Origin: Oscillospiraceae bacterium | Lineage (GTDB): Bacteria > Bacillota > Clostridia > Oscillospirales > Ruminococcaceae | Length of the DNA: 64,000 nucleotides | NCBI GenBank assembly: GCA_022800935.1 | Contig: JAAWRH010000009.1 | Location: 1-64,000 of the forward strand | Reading direction: 5' to 3' | In this document: one piece after another, positions 18,547 through 28,071 of the stretch | Position numbering within the stretch: the first letter of the stretch is position 1 | How the letters are laid out: each line of letters opens with the position of its first letter | Made by a program: the position numbers and the translations under genes | Notes under the pieces: generated by a model | Database searches by the model: none | Told to the model about the DNA's origin: nothing | Seen by the model: the letters and a program-made list of their open reading frames with translations, nothing else

Positions 18547-18687
18547 ACAAACGATGTAATAGAGTTTTATGAGATTTGTTTACCACATACTTACATTCTT
18601 TACTCTTTTGCATCGTTTGTCTATATCCGTTCTATCCTTGATTCACACCTCTTATGATTGAATATGAACATTGCTAGACGGATATAG
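18547..18687. repeat. Two linked inverted repeats upstream of the exporter
   Basis: ACAAACGATG (18547-18556) is the exact complement of CATCGTTTGT (18611-18620). Directly next to it, CTATATCCGT (18621-18630) is the exact complement of ACGGATATAG (18678-18687). The two inner arms touch, so two long hairpins would sit side by side. On the minus strand, a 22-codon frame (MQKSKECKYV start) runs between the arms of the first repeat. They may act as a leader or attenuator for the ABC genes, or as a terminator for the radical SAM operon. Confidence 0.6.
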
Positions 18688-18762
18688 CGTTTTATGCTTA
18701 GCCACATCGCAACAAATATAGTTTTTGTATTATGCTCTCGTGTAACAGACGTCTTCTACATA

Positions 18763-19992
18763 TTATGGAAGAATTTCTGCATGACCGATTGCATGAATCA
18801 AAGCGCGCTCCTCTTGATATTTAAGAGGATGGTTCATGACTATCTTGCCGTTATCAACAGCAAAATAGATGTCACACAAGCCTATTGAGCAGGATATCCT
18901 ATGTAGTATCGTACTGATGTTTTGACCACAATTGTATTCAACCTGTTTGATAATATCTGGTGGAATAAGCAAAAAACAATCTTTGCTTGTTCGATAGCGA
19001 TACAGATTAAAGTCTGCTTTGTGTAGATGGTATGACAACATTTCGGAGGATCTTGTAAAGACAGGAATCTCAAGATTCATTTTCTGCAACTCATCAATAA
19101 CTATAGAGGCTAAATCAATGTCGAGTATTTTTTCTTGATCACCAGGTTTGAGTTCCTTCTTCAGATTACCTGCTTTTTTCCAGAATATCATCATTCCTGG
19201 ATCGATACGAAGACCCCCAACACATATGCTACTTACATAGTGTGTACTTCGTCTGACTAATGTACGAACTTCGCTTGCTCCATTTTCTGTTTCTGGGACA
19301 AAGGGCCTCAAGTGATGGCTAACAATGATATTAGCATCATGTTTTGCTAAATCAGATACAAAGCTAAAAGCTGCAAACCTATCTACCTGGTAAGGTTCAA
19401 CTTCCTTACTAGCTGCGACATCAGATATGGATAGAATTACTTTTGAATAACGTGCTGCTTCAGTTAGGCGCTCAGCCCAAATCTCCTCTTTCCCTGTATC
19501 AAGAAAACTCTTGCAAATGATCCATATCGGATTACGGTATCCTAATTCTCTGAGATGTGAAACACCTTGCCACATTTCGTCACCTACCCCAGGAAGGAAG
19601 AACTCTGTAGAGCCAGTACCAAATCCTATTATGGACTTGTGTGGTATAAAGGCAGGGTGCTTTACAAGAGCGTCTACCAAGTCAATTGAGCTGAATAACC
19701 GTTCCGGTTTACGTACAATCATCTGTTTTATACTATTAGAGCAGCCTTCATCAAACGCTTCGTATTTCAAACTACGTAGATCATTATTTGCCATACAGTA
19801 AGCGCAAGAAAGGGGACAACCGCGGAAAGGTTCTATGGATAACAAAGAGTTTCCCACACATATCCTGCTATATAAACTATTGGAGTCTTGAGAGAGTGCG
19901 CCATACTTTTCCTTCAAAATTGTAACACCAGTATTAAAGACGTTATCGACAGATTCTGGTGTATCAGATGGCCAAATAAAGTTAGTATTCAC
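18763..19992 (-). CDS. Radical SAM protein, spore-photoproduct-lyase-like
   Basis: A 409-residue enzyme. C59, C63 and C66 in FRGCPLSCAYC form the CX3CX2C site for the 4Fe-4S cluster that cleaves S-adenosylmethionine. The surrounding pattern (SIEPFRGCPLSCAYC, then a KPER-like segment and a GTGSTEFF-like strand) resembles the SPL-like COG1533 group. The substrate is unknown. It overlaps the nucleotidyltransferase gene by 11 bases and is the last gene of the ten-gene operon that starts at 29165. The stretch from its end to the ABC gene holds only the inverted repeats. Confidence 0.82.
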   Translation of the reverse strand: MNTNFIWPSDTPESVDNVFNTGVTILKEKYGALSQDSNSLYSRICVGNSLLSIEPFRGCPLSCAYCMANNDLRSLKYEAFDEGCSNSIKQMIVRKPERLFSSIDLVDALVKHPAFIPHKSIIGFGTGSTEFFLPGVGDEMWQGVSHLRELGYRNPIWIICKSFLDTGKEEIWAERLTEAARYSKVILSISDVAASKEVEPYQVDRFAAFSFVSDLAKHDANIIVSHHLRPFVPETENGASEVRTLVRRSTHYVSSICVGGLRIDPGMMIFWKKAGNLKKELKPGDQEKILDIDLASIVIDELQKMNLEIPVFTRSSEMLSYHLHKADFNLYRYRTSKDCFLLIPPDIIKQVEYNCGQNISTILHRISCSIGLCDIYFAVDNGKIVMNHPLKYQEERALIHAIGHAEILP

Positions 19993-20767
19993 TAATATAA
20001 ACCTCCAGTTCTTTGATCATGTCGTTAAGTTCAGCATTAATAATGTCTGGATCTACAATGGGTTCTGTGAATAACCGCTTTTTGATAATTTTGTTGATTT
20101 CACCTCCTTGATTCTGAAAGTAATGCTTTATGCCAAAATTCATTATATTGTGATGCAAGGCAACAATTCGTATATACTGAACTAAGACTTCATTGAATCC
20201 TATTACTTTCAATACTGGATTCTCAGTTCTCAACATGAGAGAAGCCTTTTGCTTTATTTCTTTGGATAGAAGGGGGATCATTATTCTTTTCATGCTGTCC
20301 GGGTAGCCATTTTGGAGCTGCATTGAAAGTTGGTTGAATTCCCCCTCTCTATCCAAAAGAATAACTGAACTCTGAATGTCCGATATTAATACTTCGGGAA
20401 TATTCCCGCCAATTACCCAGGGTTTTATCTCAATTGGAGGAATATGACCATTGACTAACCTCCTAAGATAACCTATAAAATCGATAGATCTGACAGCAAA
20501 GCTGATTGTCGTTTTTTGAACTACAATTTGATATACATCATCCGAATTATATAGAGTAATGTTGTCATATGTCCTTTGCAGTATAATCCGCAAATTATTG
20601 ATTTTAAAGCTATCACTTACTATTAAAAGCAAATCGACATCTGATTGAGGGGTATTAATACCTTTGGCATATGATCCAATGACAGCTATAACGAGAATAT
20701 CTTCTAACTCACATAACCTGTCGAGCAAAGGTATCAGCACAATAGGACATTTTTCATGCCTTAACAT
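19982..20767 (-). CDS. Minimal nucleotidyltransferase domain protein
   Basis: A 261-residue protein with the polymerase-beta-type nucleotidyltransferase motif GSYAKGINTPQSDVDLLL (G31, S32, D43 and D45). The start at 20767 was chosen because AAAGGAG lies nine bases before it and the previous gene ends two bases upstream. A longer frame lacks such a site. The C-terminal helical part may bind a substrate. It lies between the UDP-sugar pyrophosphorylase-like and radical SAM genes. It could add a nucleotide to an intermediate, or act as an antibiotic nucleotidyltransferase for self-protection. Confidence 0.72.
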   Translation of the reverse strand: MLRHEKCPIVLIPLLDRLCELEDILVIAVIGSYAKGINTPQSDVDLLLIVSDSFKINNLRIILQRTYDNITLYNSDDVYQIVVQKTTISFAVRSIDFIGYLRRLVNGHIPPIEIKPWVIGGNIPEVLISDIQSSVILLDREGEFNQLSMQLQNGYPDSMKRIMIPLLSKEIKQKASLMLRTENPVLKVIGFNEVLVQYIRIVALHHNIMNFGIKHYFQNQGGEINKIIKKRLFTEPIVDPDIINAELNDMIKELEVYISEY

Positions 20768-20768
20768 A

Positions 20769-21992
20769 CTAGATAACTCCTTTCTCAGAAAGAATACGTT
20801 GTGCAGATTCGAGTGAATCAACACCTGTCCGATTCTTTATTGGAGCAAACTCATCCTTTCGATTTATTTCGTATGGGAGGCAGCTTCCCACCAATTCTAT
20901 CATGTCAACCGTTAGTGTCTCCAATTTGTAACCATTTTCATTAGCTGGAATTACTGTTTCACCTTGATGATTGCAAAAGGGTATCTTTTTTCGACTTAAA
21001 TGAATTGGCATATGGATAGCATCTGATTTCTGAAGTTCATGAAGATCGAAAAGGTAATTAAGGATTACCCCATATTTGTATTTCAGTTCACCTAAGCTAT
21101 TTTTTTCATACATGAGGTTTTCTGCCTCGAAATACTCAATAACAGAAGGTCGGTTGTTGCGGTTGCATAAGATCCCAACTTTTTCTTTAGGAAATGCTCT
21201 AGCAACAACCTTCGCTCCGCACTTTTTGGTACTCAAATGCGTTGCGCCTAAAAAAACCGGGTCAGCGGGCTTTTGCAATACATTATCAATCGAAACAACA
21301 TTGATCCACTTTACGCCTAAATTAAGCAATTTGCATAATAGATCGGACTCAACCATTTTTTTGTACCAATTTCCATTGCCATCAGGAGACATGGCAAGCA
21401 TGTCAGGCGTTCGCATAATAATTTTTCCTGTATAGTCAATGGCAGGAAGAAGATCTTGCGAATAGAAGTATACATATTCCTTATTGTAAGAAAAATATGA
21501 GTGAAATTCAAAAAAATCGACTATTTCAGACTGACAAGCTAGATTTGTCATTATAATAATAGGTATCCATTTACAAACACTTCCAACAACTTCCATGATC
21601 CTATTTATCATTATTTCAAATAGGTACAAGGGTTTGTTCGTGCCTACATTTAACATACCCTTAGGATGTTCGAATCCTAAACGCGAACCTTCTCCTCCAG
21701 CGAGAATCAAGACGGCTAATTGTCCTTCTTTGATTAAGCTGCAGCCTGCTTCTTCATAAGTCTCTTTATTGTGAGTTATTTCATTAATGTCACATGCATC
21801 TAAAACGCTATAGTTGCTATTGACCTTGTTAGTATACGCTGGGAGAGCAAGGGGAAGTAAACTGAAATTAATAGATTGTATACTCTTTAACAGAGCTTCT
21901 TGTTGCATCGTAGTAAGACTTGGGTAGAACTGAAGTATGTGTTCTTGTCCATATTTTTTCAACATGGCATATACCTCGGAATAATCTAACAT
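20769..21992 (-). CDS. UDP-sugar (UAP1-like) pyrophosphorylase family protein
   Basis: A 407-residue protein of the UDPGP family. The nucleotide-binding loop LAGGEGSRLGFEHPKGM (about 98-113) and the late EFAPIKNRTGVDSLESA segment are closest in style to UAP1-type UDP-N-acetylhexosamine pyrophosphorylases. The reaction would be UTP plus sugar-1-phosphate to UDP-sugar. This form is uncommon in bacteria, which use GlmU instead. The ATG at 21992 has GAGAGGAAG eight bases upstream. It is probably the donor maker for the glycosyltransferase in the same operon. Confidence 0.75.
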   Translation of the reverse strand: MLDYSEVYAMLKKYGQEHILQFYPSLTTMQQEALLKSIQSINFSLLPLALPAYTNKVNSNYSVLDACDINEITHNKETYEEAGCSLIKEGQLAVLILAGGEGSRLGFEHPKGMLNVGTNKPLYLFEIMINRIMEVVGSVCKWIPIIIMTNLACQSEIVDFFEFHSYFSYNKEYVYFYSQDLLPAIDYTGKIIMRTPDMLAMSPDGNGNWYKKMVESDLLCKLLNLGVKWINVVSIDNVLQKPADPVFLGATHLSTKKCGAKVVARAFPKEKVGILCNRNNRPSVIEYFEAENLMYEKNSLGELKYKYGVILNYLFDLHELQKSDAIHMPIHLSRKKIPFCNHQGETVIPANENGYKLETLTVDMIELVGSCLPYEINRKDEFAPIKNRTGVDSLESAQRILSEKGVI

Positions 21993-22106
21993 TAACAATA
22001 CTTCCTCTCAAATATTTACTCTATATGTGGAATTGGGCTTAAATATATACCTTATAATACCTCAAAAATTACACATTCTATTTTGCAAGTAATCATTTTC
22101 GTAATA

Positions 22107-23063
22107 CTAGGATATTGGCCATTGTATCATAGATGTCTTTAGGATTAGCCAATCGACAGGATATAATTTTACTCCGGACAATTTAAGTAAAGAAATATCA
22201 TCTTCACTAAGTTGTGAATATTGCTGGGGATTACTTAGCATTTGGAATGCTTGGCAAGAGTTCAAAAACTGAAGACTATCTTCGTAGTTTAGGTGTCCAT
22301 CACTGCAAATATCTTCCCTAATTGAAGTAATGGCACAGATATCCCTATCGTTATCCTTGAGAAACATATCCATTGTATACTCTAATTTTGCCAATCTATT
22401 TAAATAAAATTGTGTGTATTCTTTCAGTTTCCTATTATGCATTTTATAGAGTGTGACGAGGATATCAATTTTTGACTTTAGTACTATGTCAATAAACTGA
22501 TGAGCTGTCTTGCCATCGTACCACTTTAAGAAATATTCTAAATGATTACGCCAATGTTGGTGGAGCAAATAGTTATCATAAAGATTTGCCATTAAGCCGT
22601 CAATTTGTTCATCACTAAAAAAAGCTCTAAGATTAGCCATCATTTTGTCAAAATTATCTGGTACATGAATGCAGTTCATGCACTTATTAATTCCGTGCAT
22701 GGTTTGTCGTATACCAATGCAATTATAGAATAAAGGATCTGTATCACCTTTCAGTCTGTTTAGTTTTCCTAAGCAATTTTCTTTGCTGTTAGTTGTTAAC
22801 ACAATTCCTAGGTAAGGTGCATATTTAGACTGTTCGGATACCATCCACCAGTAGAAATTGTGATTACTATTTTGAAAAGTAAAGCTAGAATGCATCCTTT
22901 CAAGTTCACTCTGAGTTACATTCTCTTTGAAAGAATAAGCACTAATCAAAAAGCCTGCTTTTTCAAAATAATCAAGAATCAGTGTGGCTATTCCTGTCAT
23001 AAAACTATCAGGTTTTATGACGAGAAAGCCAATGTTGTCAGTATGTATCTGTCTGTGTATCAT
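22107..23063 (-). CDS. Nucleoside diphosphate kinase-like protein with C-terminal extension
   Basis: A 318-residue protein. Residues 10-165 follow the NDK fold: IKPDS with K17, a KLNRLKGDTDP segment, R119 in GIRQTMHG, and N130 to H133 in NCIHVPD. That last motif stands where NDK has the phospho-histidine. The usual HGSD after it is changed to HVPD. The last 150 residues are helical and not recognised. If active it would convert a nucleoside diphosphate into a triphosphate. It lies between the ATP-grasp and pyrophosphorylase genes, which fits making an activated nucleotide. Confidence 0.7.
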   Translation of the reverse strand: MIHRQIHTDNIGFLVIKPDSFMTGIATLILDYFEKAGFLISAYSFKENVTQSELERMHSSFTFQNSNHNFYWWMVSEQSKYAPYLGIVLTTNSKENCLGKLNRLKGDTDPLFYNCIGIRQTMHGINKCMNCIHVPDNFDKMMANLRAFFSDEQIDGLMANLYDNYLLHQHWRNHLEYFLKWYDGKTAHQFIDIVLKSKIDILVTLYKMHNRKLKEYTQFYLNRLAKLEYTMDMFLKDNDRDICAITSIREDICSDGHLNYEDSLQFLNSCQAFQMLSNPQQYSQLSEDDISLLKLSGVKLYPVDWLILKTSMIQWPIS

Positions 23064-23127
23064 ATGTCTCCTTTTACTAAAGCGGTATCAGTATGTAAGA
23101 ATGACCCCATATTATTTTGCGGCAACT

Positions 23128-24558
23128 CTATACAGAACATGAGCGGGCAATAATACTATATGCTTGATCTACTAATCTATCTCCTACTGTGCTGAGTGTT
23201 GTGTCAGATTCAAATATGCAATCATTTTCGATAACACCTTCTATCATACAAATGTCCATGTTTTTTATTATTTTTGTGTTGCAGGAGGGTACGTTGGTTA
23301 GCACAAATTTACCATCGCCAATATTTCCGTCTAAAGTCCTTGGAGTTGGACTTATATATATTAAGCCATTCTGGTTATACTCGTATATTCCTGTTCTGCA
23401 AAAACCAGAAGCAACAAAAGAGACATTCTCCTTAGCCTTTATTTTTATATAGAATGGATGTCTAATGTTTCTGAGTGTTAACTTTGCAGCTACATTTTGA
23501 TTATGTAATATAACCTCATCATCTGTTGTAGGATTAATCCCTAACATTGCCATAGTATGTAATACAATAGCGGGAATTTCATCTGACATTTCAGAGACAG
23601 CAGCAGAGACTTCTGTTGTACCCTGACAGCGAGCATTAATTTCGATAAAATGATAGTTGCCTTTGTCTATAATAACATCCAGACCGAACAAACCAATATA
23701 ATTGTATCTTTCGTATAAGTGAGTACCTATATGGATGATATCCTGAATGATATCATTTGCACATACAATATATGGACAGTATTCATTGCCAACACTGGAA
23801 AAATGTCCACCGCCAAGCTTGGCAATATTCATCGGTTTGAAACTTGGCGTGTATGTTATAACACTACAGCCTGATGAATCAGGCTTAGGTATAATTACAG
23901 CGGTAAAGTTATAAACATTACCACTTATCACTTGTGTTGCTTTTACAAGGTTACGATTTATTAACGAATAAAATTCATCATGTGTTCTAATTAGATATGT
24001 TCCTTTCCCACCTCTTGATTGCTCTTGAACGAAAAATGGAACCTTGAGCATATGTACAATATCTTCATAAATATTCGGTTTGTTCTGTAATGAAATTGTT
24101 TTCGGTATATGTACGCCACTTATCCCTGAGTTTTTAAGTATCGTGCGAAACATCTCTTTGCTTTCACAAAGGGATGAAATGGATTGGCTATTCTGGAGAA
24201 GAATATCATTTTTATTATCCAGAGCAGATTCAAGCCCCTCTGATGATACGAAGGGCAACACAAGTAATGGTTTGTGAGTACGATGCCGTATATCATGAAG
24301 TTTCAATATGTACCAATCGTCAATATTGGCCTGTCTGATTGCCAACTCTTGTTCATAAGATAAAACATAGGCGTTGCTTTTGTTCATAGATCCGGAAGAC
24401 GATACGATGAACTCTGGTCTGAAGTACCTATAATGAGGTGATAAGTAGACATTTCTACCAGCATCGGCCCATCTGTCCAGCCGAACAAAGGAATATCTAT
24501 TTAAAATAGATTTGAGAAATTTATGCGAGGTGTGATAAATATTCCTTGAAAATGACAT
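23128..24558 (-). CDS. ATP-grasp domain protein
   Basis: A 476-residue ATP-grasp enzyme. The glycine-rich ATP-binding segment VQEQSRGGKGTYLI and the metal-binding GLFGLDVIIDKGNYHFIEINAR are both present. These enzymes join a carboxylate to an amine, or sometimes a thiol, via an acyl phosphate. In clusters they usually act as amino-acid or peptide ligases. The C-terminal 110 residues are unassigned. The ATG at 24558 is preferred over a GTG three codons upstream because AGGTG lies correctly before it. Confidence 0.82.
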   Translation of the reverse strand: MSFSRNIYHTSHKFLKSILNRYSFVRLDRWADAGRNVYLSPHYRYFRPEFIVSSSGSMNKSNAYVLSYEQELAIRQANIDDWYILKLHDIRHRTHKPLLVLPFVSSEGLESALDNKNDILLQNSQSISSLCESKEMFRTILKNSGISGVHIPKTISLQNKPNIYEDIVHMLKVPFFVQEQSRGGKGTYLIRTHDEFYSLINRNLVKATQVISGNVYNFTAVIIPKPDSSGCSVITYTPSFKPMNIAKLGGGHFSSVGNEYCPYIVCANDIIQDIIHIGTHLYERYNYIGLFGLDVIIDKGNYHFIEINARCQGTTEVSAAVSEMSDEIPAIVLHTMAMLGINPTTDDEVILHNQNVAAKLTLRNIRHPFYIKIKAKENVSFVASGFCRTGIYEYNQNGLIYISPTPRTLDGNIGDGKFVLTNVPSCNTKIIKNMDICMIEGVIENDCIFESDTTLSTVGDRLVDQAYSIIARSCSV

Positions 24559-24664
24559 TTCTTTCACCTGCCACTATATATATTTATCGTAATTAAGGAG
24601 GCCAGACTGTTCATCGTCCGTAACCTTCGATTAATGAAGTTGTGAAACATATTAGGTATAGCGT

Positions 24665-25888
24665 CTATACTACTACATCAGACAGTATTGTTTCCTTGGT
24701 GTGATTAGTGAAATGGCATCGTTTAGCAAGTATATCATCATTGAATCTTGCATTTCCTTGTGCGTGACGAGAGACAATAAAGTTGTATCTATCTCCTGAG
24801 TAAACAATTAAGCCCTTTTCCATCGCATCTTTACATAATTTGCGATCTTCGCCGAAACGGGGTTGAAACTGTATTGTATTAAAGAGACTCTTCCTAAAGG
24901 TGATAGTTGCACCTTTCACCGTTTCAACATAACAATTTTCCAACCCAGGCTTATCGATGGCATAGCGATTATCCCGAACAAAATGGAGATAAACAGATCT
25001 TTTTCCGACAATATCTGCATGTGTATAATCAAAGACATCTGTTAAATCTGTCATATAGTTATGAAAGTATATGTCATCGTCATCGATTTTGCTAATATAT
25101 TCATTCTTACACATAGCCACTCCAAGATTTAGGCATTCACCGAGAACCAAAGATTCATCGACATATCTTATTTTTGTATCACAATACTTGCTTAAACGAT
25201 TAGCCCAAGTTGAAATAGGAATCATGTTATTATGTAGAAGCAGAATTAATTCATAATTGGGAGACGCTATTCGGGATAGGTTCCTTTCTATATTGGCAAG
25301 GATCATTGGGTCATTTCTATTGGTGCATAACAACATGGAGACAGCTTTTTCTTGCCTCTGAATACCAAAGTAATTCCATAATTGTACATTATGCAGCACT
25401 TCTCTACGCATAATGGTCTGTGCTTTATCTATCGAACTGATATTTTCAACATAGTGACCTTGATACAGGCAGTTTAAAACCATTGATACGCATATTCCCA
25501 GATCAATTTTATAATGCCATAAAGAAAACATATGCTGATAAATCTGATTATAAACAAAAAGCGTATCACATACTTTAACAAGATCATATATACCGAGTTC
25601 TTTCCACTCAGTTGTTACGATTTCGTCGAAATATGTTATGATATTATTTATATTTATTTTTTTATCATTGTGAACCAACACAGTCTTCTTACATGCATTA
25701 TGAGCATTGCAAAGGATATTGACCAGTTCGTCATACGTATTCTGGCGTGTAAAGTCAGTAAGACACGAAGTTTCTACAATTAATATGTCTGGCCTTGCAC
25801 CCAGCAAGTTATGCATATTGCTAGGTGTGATCTGACTTGAAGCATGTAACAAGTAAAATGTTATATCGCTGACAATCGTAATAACCAT
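24665..25888 (-). CDS. Glycosyltransferase, GT-A (family 2-like)
   Basis: A 407-residue protein. Residues about 182-330 hold a GT2-type domain: the start SMLLCTNRNDPMILANIERN and the metal-binding KIDDDDIYFHNYM. The N-terminal 180 residues are unusual for GT2 and not recognised. It probably moves a sugar from a UDP-sugar onto the product of the cluster. It sits in the middle of the operon, 107 bases before the ATP-grasp gene. Confidence 0.78.
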   Translation of the reverse strand: MVITIVSDITFYLLHASSQITPSNMHNLLGARPDILIVETSCLTDFTRQNTYDELVNILCNAHNACKKTVLVHNDKKININNIITYFDEIVTTEWKELGIYDLVKVCDTLFVYNQIYQHMFSLWHYKIDLGICVSMVLNCLYQGHYVENISSIDKAQTIMRREVLHNVQLWNYFGIQRQEKAVSMLLCTNRNDPMILANIERNLSRIASPNYELILLLHNNMIPISTWANRLSKYCDTKIRYVDESLVLGECLNLGVAMCKNEYISKIDDDDIYFHNYMTDLTDVFDYTHADIVGKRSVYLHFVRDNRYAIDKPGLENCYVETVKGATITFRKSLFNTIQFQPRFGEDRKLCKDAMEKGLIVYSGDRYNFIVSRHAQGNARFNDDILAKRCHFTNHTKETILSDVVV

Positions 25889-26013
25889 AAATTTACATCC
25901 TTTTTAAAATGATAATTTTCAATTTACATAAACTAGATTAGAATGGATAAATAACCATTTGTATGTAACATTCATGGGCTCTTGTAGGTTGTTTTTCAAT
26001 TTAATTAAACGCT

Positions 26014-26622
26014 CTACCTTGAAGAATTCTGAAATTTCAGTAAATAGGAAAAATAGTTGAAAACGTCTTCACAATTAAGCTTATCGGTATTAAGTACAAT
26101 ACTGTTGGTTTCTTTCGCATACCACAAGTACTTGGCTCTCATAACGGCAAGATAATCTGAGTACGAGTTGTATTGATCAGTACACGATTTGAGTCCTATT
26201 TTCCATACTGATTGATCGGGAATACCACGTCTCGCGATCGCATTATTAACTGATACATCAAGAACAATGGATATGTCAGGGTTTTTAGCAAAGGAAAGAG
26301 CGTTCTTACAAAATTCAGGGGTTAATCCGCGCATCTCCCCTCTCACAATCAATGATAAGAAATACCTATCCATAATGATATCAATGCCTTGCTCAATGAG
26401 TGGGCGAACGATTCTTTCATATGTAAAGGCGAAATCATTTAGCAACATCATGTAGTATACAAGCGGGTCATTCAATTCGCCGCGCTTCCTCATGGCACTA
26501 AAATAGAAATGTACTTCTTCACATGAATTCCAAGGAATGATTTTCAAATTAAAAGAACTAGATAGTTGCCTGATTAATGTACTTTTTCCGGCACCATAGA
26601 TGCCGTCAATTGATATTAGCAT
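26014..26622 (-). CDS. Thymidylate kinase-like P-loop kinase (1 of 3)
   Basis: A 202-residue protein with a P-loop GIYGAGKST (7-15) and a MDRYFLSLIVRG segment, the DRY/DRW motif of thymidylate and deoxynucleoside kinases. It most resembles small dNMP kinases. It is separated by 7 bases from the next kinase gene. Three such kinases in a row suggest phosphorylation of a nucleoside or nucleotide intermediate, or of different substrates. Confidence 0.75.
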   Translation of the reverse strand: MLISIDGIYGAGKSTLIRQLSSSFNLKIIPWNSCEEVHFYFSAMRKRGELNDPLVYYMMLLNDFAFTYERIVRPLIEQGIDIIMDRYFLSLIVRGEMRGLTPEFCKNALSFAKNPDISIVLDVSVNNAIARRGIPDQSVWKIGLKSCTDQYNSYSDYLAVMRAKYLWYAKETNSIVLNTDKLNCEDVFNYFSYLLKFQNSSR

Positions 26623-26629
26623 ACTTTAC

Positions 26630-27289
26630 TCACGTCCTCGTCTTTACTATACTCATAGTAAAAGCATAAACTTGATCTGCTATCCTCTCAACTGATTCAG
26701 TGCCATTGATGCATAGTATATTTGTATACTCTCGAAAGAACTCGTCGTATTGTGATGAAATTGCCTCATTATACAACATCCAAGAATTCTCCAAGTTCTT
26801 GGTTCCGTACACATCACCACCTGAAGAATAAAAGGCTAACTTATTGTATCTGTTGATTCTACGACGAAAAGCAACGTCAACAGGGGTACGAATATATATT
26901 ATCCCCTCTGGCAATTTGGCATAATCATATAGTTTTTTGATATATGATGGATCGACTCCCCTTATACTATCACGTGCAATTGAGGTATATATATATCGAT
27001 CAAGTAGAACAATCATTCCGTCCTCCAGTGCAGGCAGCACTATTTCAACATAACGTTTAGCAAAGTCGGCTGCATGCAGAATTGACCAAGTTATTGGTGT
27101 GAATATTCGAGTTCTTTTGCAGTGGGATATTATCTCAGTAATGGTTGGATCACTATTCCATGAACTAGTTATTACACGAATTCCATCTCTTTTAAGCCTG
27201 GTTTGAAGTAGTTCGATTTGACTACTTTTTCCGCAACCACTTATCCCTTCAAACACGATAAGCTTTCCGTTATCATTATTACGGTTCAA
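26630..27289 (-). CDS. Thymidylate kinase-like P-loop kinase (2 of 3)
   Basis: A 219-residue protein with FEGISGCGKSSQ (P-loop, residues 15-22) and LLDRYIYTSIARD, the best match of the three to thymidylate kinase (dTMP to dTDP). It overlaps the 27286 gene by an ATGA. The substrate may differ from dTMP because the LID region differs from the standard form. Confidence 0.8.
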   Translation of the reverse strand: MNRNNDNGKLIVFEGISGCGKSSQIELLQTRLKRDGIRVITSSWNSDPTITEIISHCKRTRIFTPITWSILHAADFAKRYVEIVLPALEDGMIVLLDRYIYTSIARDSIRGVDPSYIKKLYDYAKLPEGIIYIRTPVDVAFRRRINRYNKLAFYSSGGDVYGTKNLENSWMLYNEAISSQYDEFFREYTNILCINGTESVERIADQVYAFTMSIVKTRT

Positions 27290-28071
27290 TTACTCACCCT
27301 CCTTTCATTTGCGCATATATATTCCAGAACAGTATTAGCAACTATGTCAATCGGCATACAGGCGTCGATATGGATATGTCCCTTTGTGCTAAGGTTCCTA
27401 AAAGCCAATATGTTGTCATGGGCTATGGCAATCTCACACTCTGATAATGTTCGATTTCTGCTGTTATTCATCCGACTCAGCAAGGTGCTAAGGTCTATAT
27501 TTAATACGAAGGTAAGCGGCGGCCTAGGGAACATTTTGTCCAACATCGCCAGAATGTGAGCTTTGGATGTAATGGCTTTTTGTTCATATCTAAGCAGGCT
27601 GTTCTGTATGATGACTAAAGAATCTATATAGCGGTTAATTAGGATTGTTTGTGTTGAGTTGACTTTTAACCATTGAGAAAGTCTGTGGGACAAATCAGAA
27701 AACCAGAGCAAGTTACCCACTATATAGTCGTCAACCGCAAAATAACAATTCTTTTTCATTGAACACAGTCTCTGCCATGCAGCATTGTCCGACAGACGTG
27801 GCATAGGTATGCAACTTGCATTTACTTGGCTTATTCGATCAATGATGGTATCTTTTCCGGAACATCGCTCTCCTTCAAATACTAGCGCATTTGTTAAGGA
27901 AACTGGGCAACGTTCTGTTTCAATCTTGCTGAGCCTGTCGTATAGCAGTTGATAGTTTTTAGACAAAATCCATTCATCAGCTAAACGATACAATTCGTCA
28001 GCTAAATAGCAATAGAAAGATTGTGCATTCAACGCAGACGCTCTCCTTTGACAATTATCCCAATTGATCAA
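27286..28071 (-). CDS. P-loop kinase-like protein (3 of 3)
   Basis: A 261-residue protein. A P-loop FEGERCSGKDT (66-75) follows an N-terminal helical extension of about 60 residues. The later INRYIDSLVI segment stands where thymidylate kinases have DRY, with Asn in place of Asp. The substrate is unknown. It overlaps both neighbours by four bases. Confidence 0.68.
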   Translation of the reverse strand: MINWDNCQRRASALNAQSFYCYLADELYRLADEWILSKNYQLLYDRLSKIETERCPVSLTNALVFEGERCSGKDTIIDRISQVNASCIPMPRLSDNAAWQRLCSMKKNCYFAVDDYIVGNLLWFSDLSHRLSQWLKVNSTQTILINRYIDSLVIIQNSLLRYEQKAITSKAHILAMLDKMFPRPPLTFVLNIDLSTLLSRMNNSRNRTLSECEIAIAHDNILAFRNLSTKGHIHIDACMPIDIVANTVLEYICANERRVSN

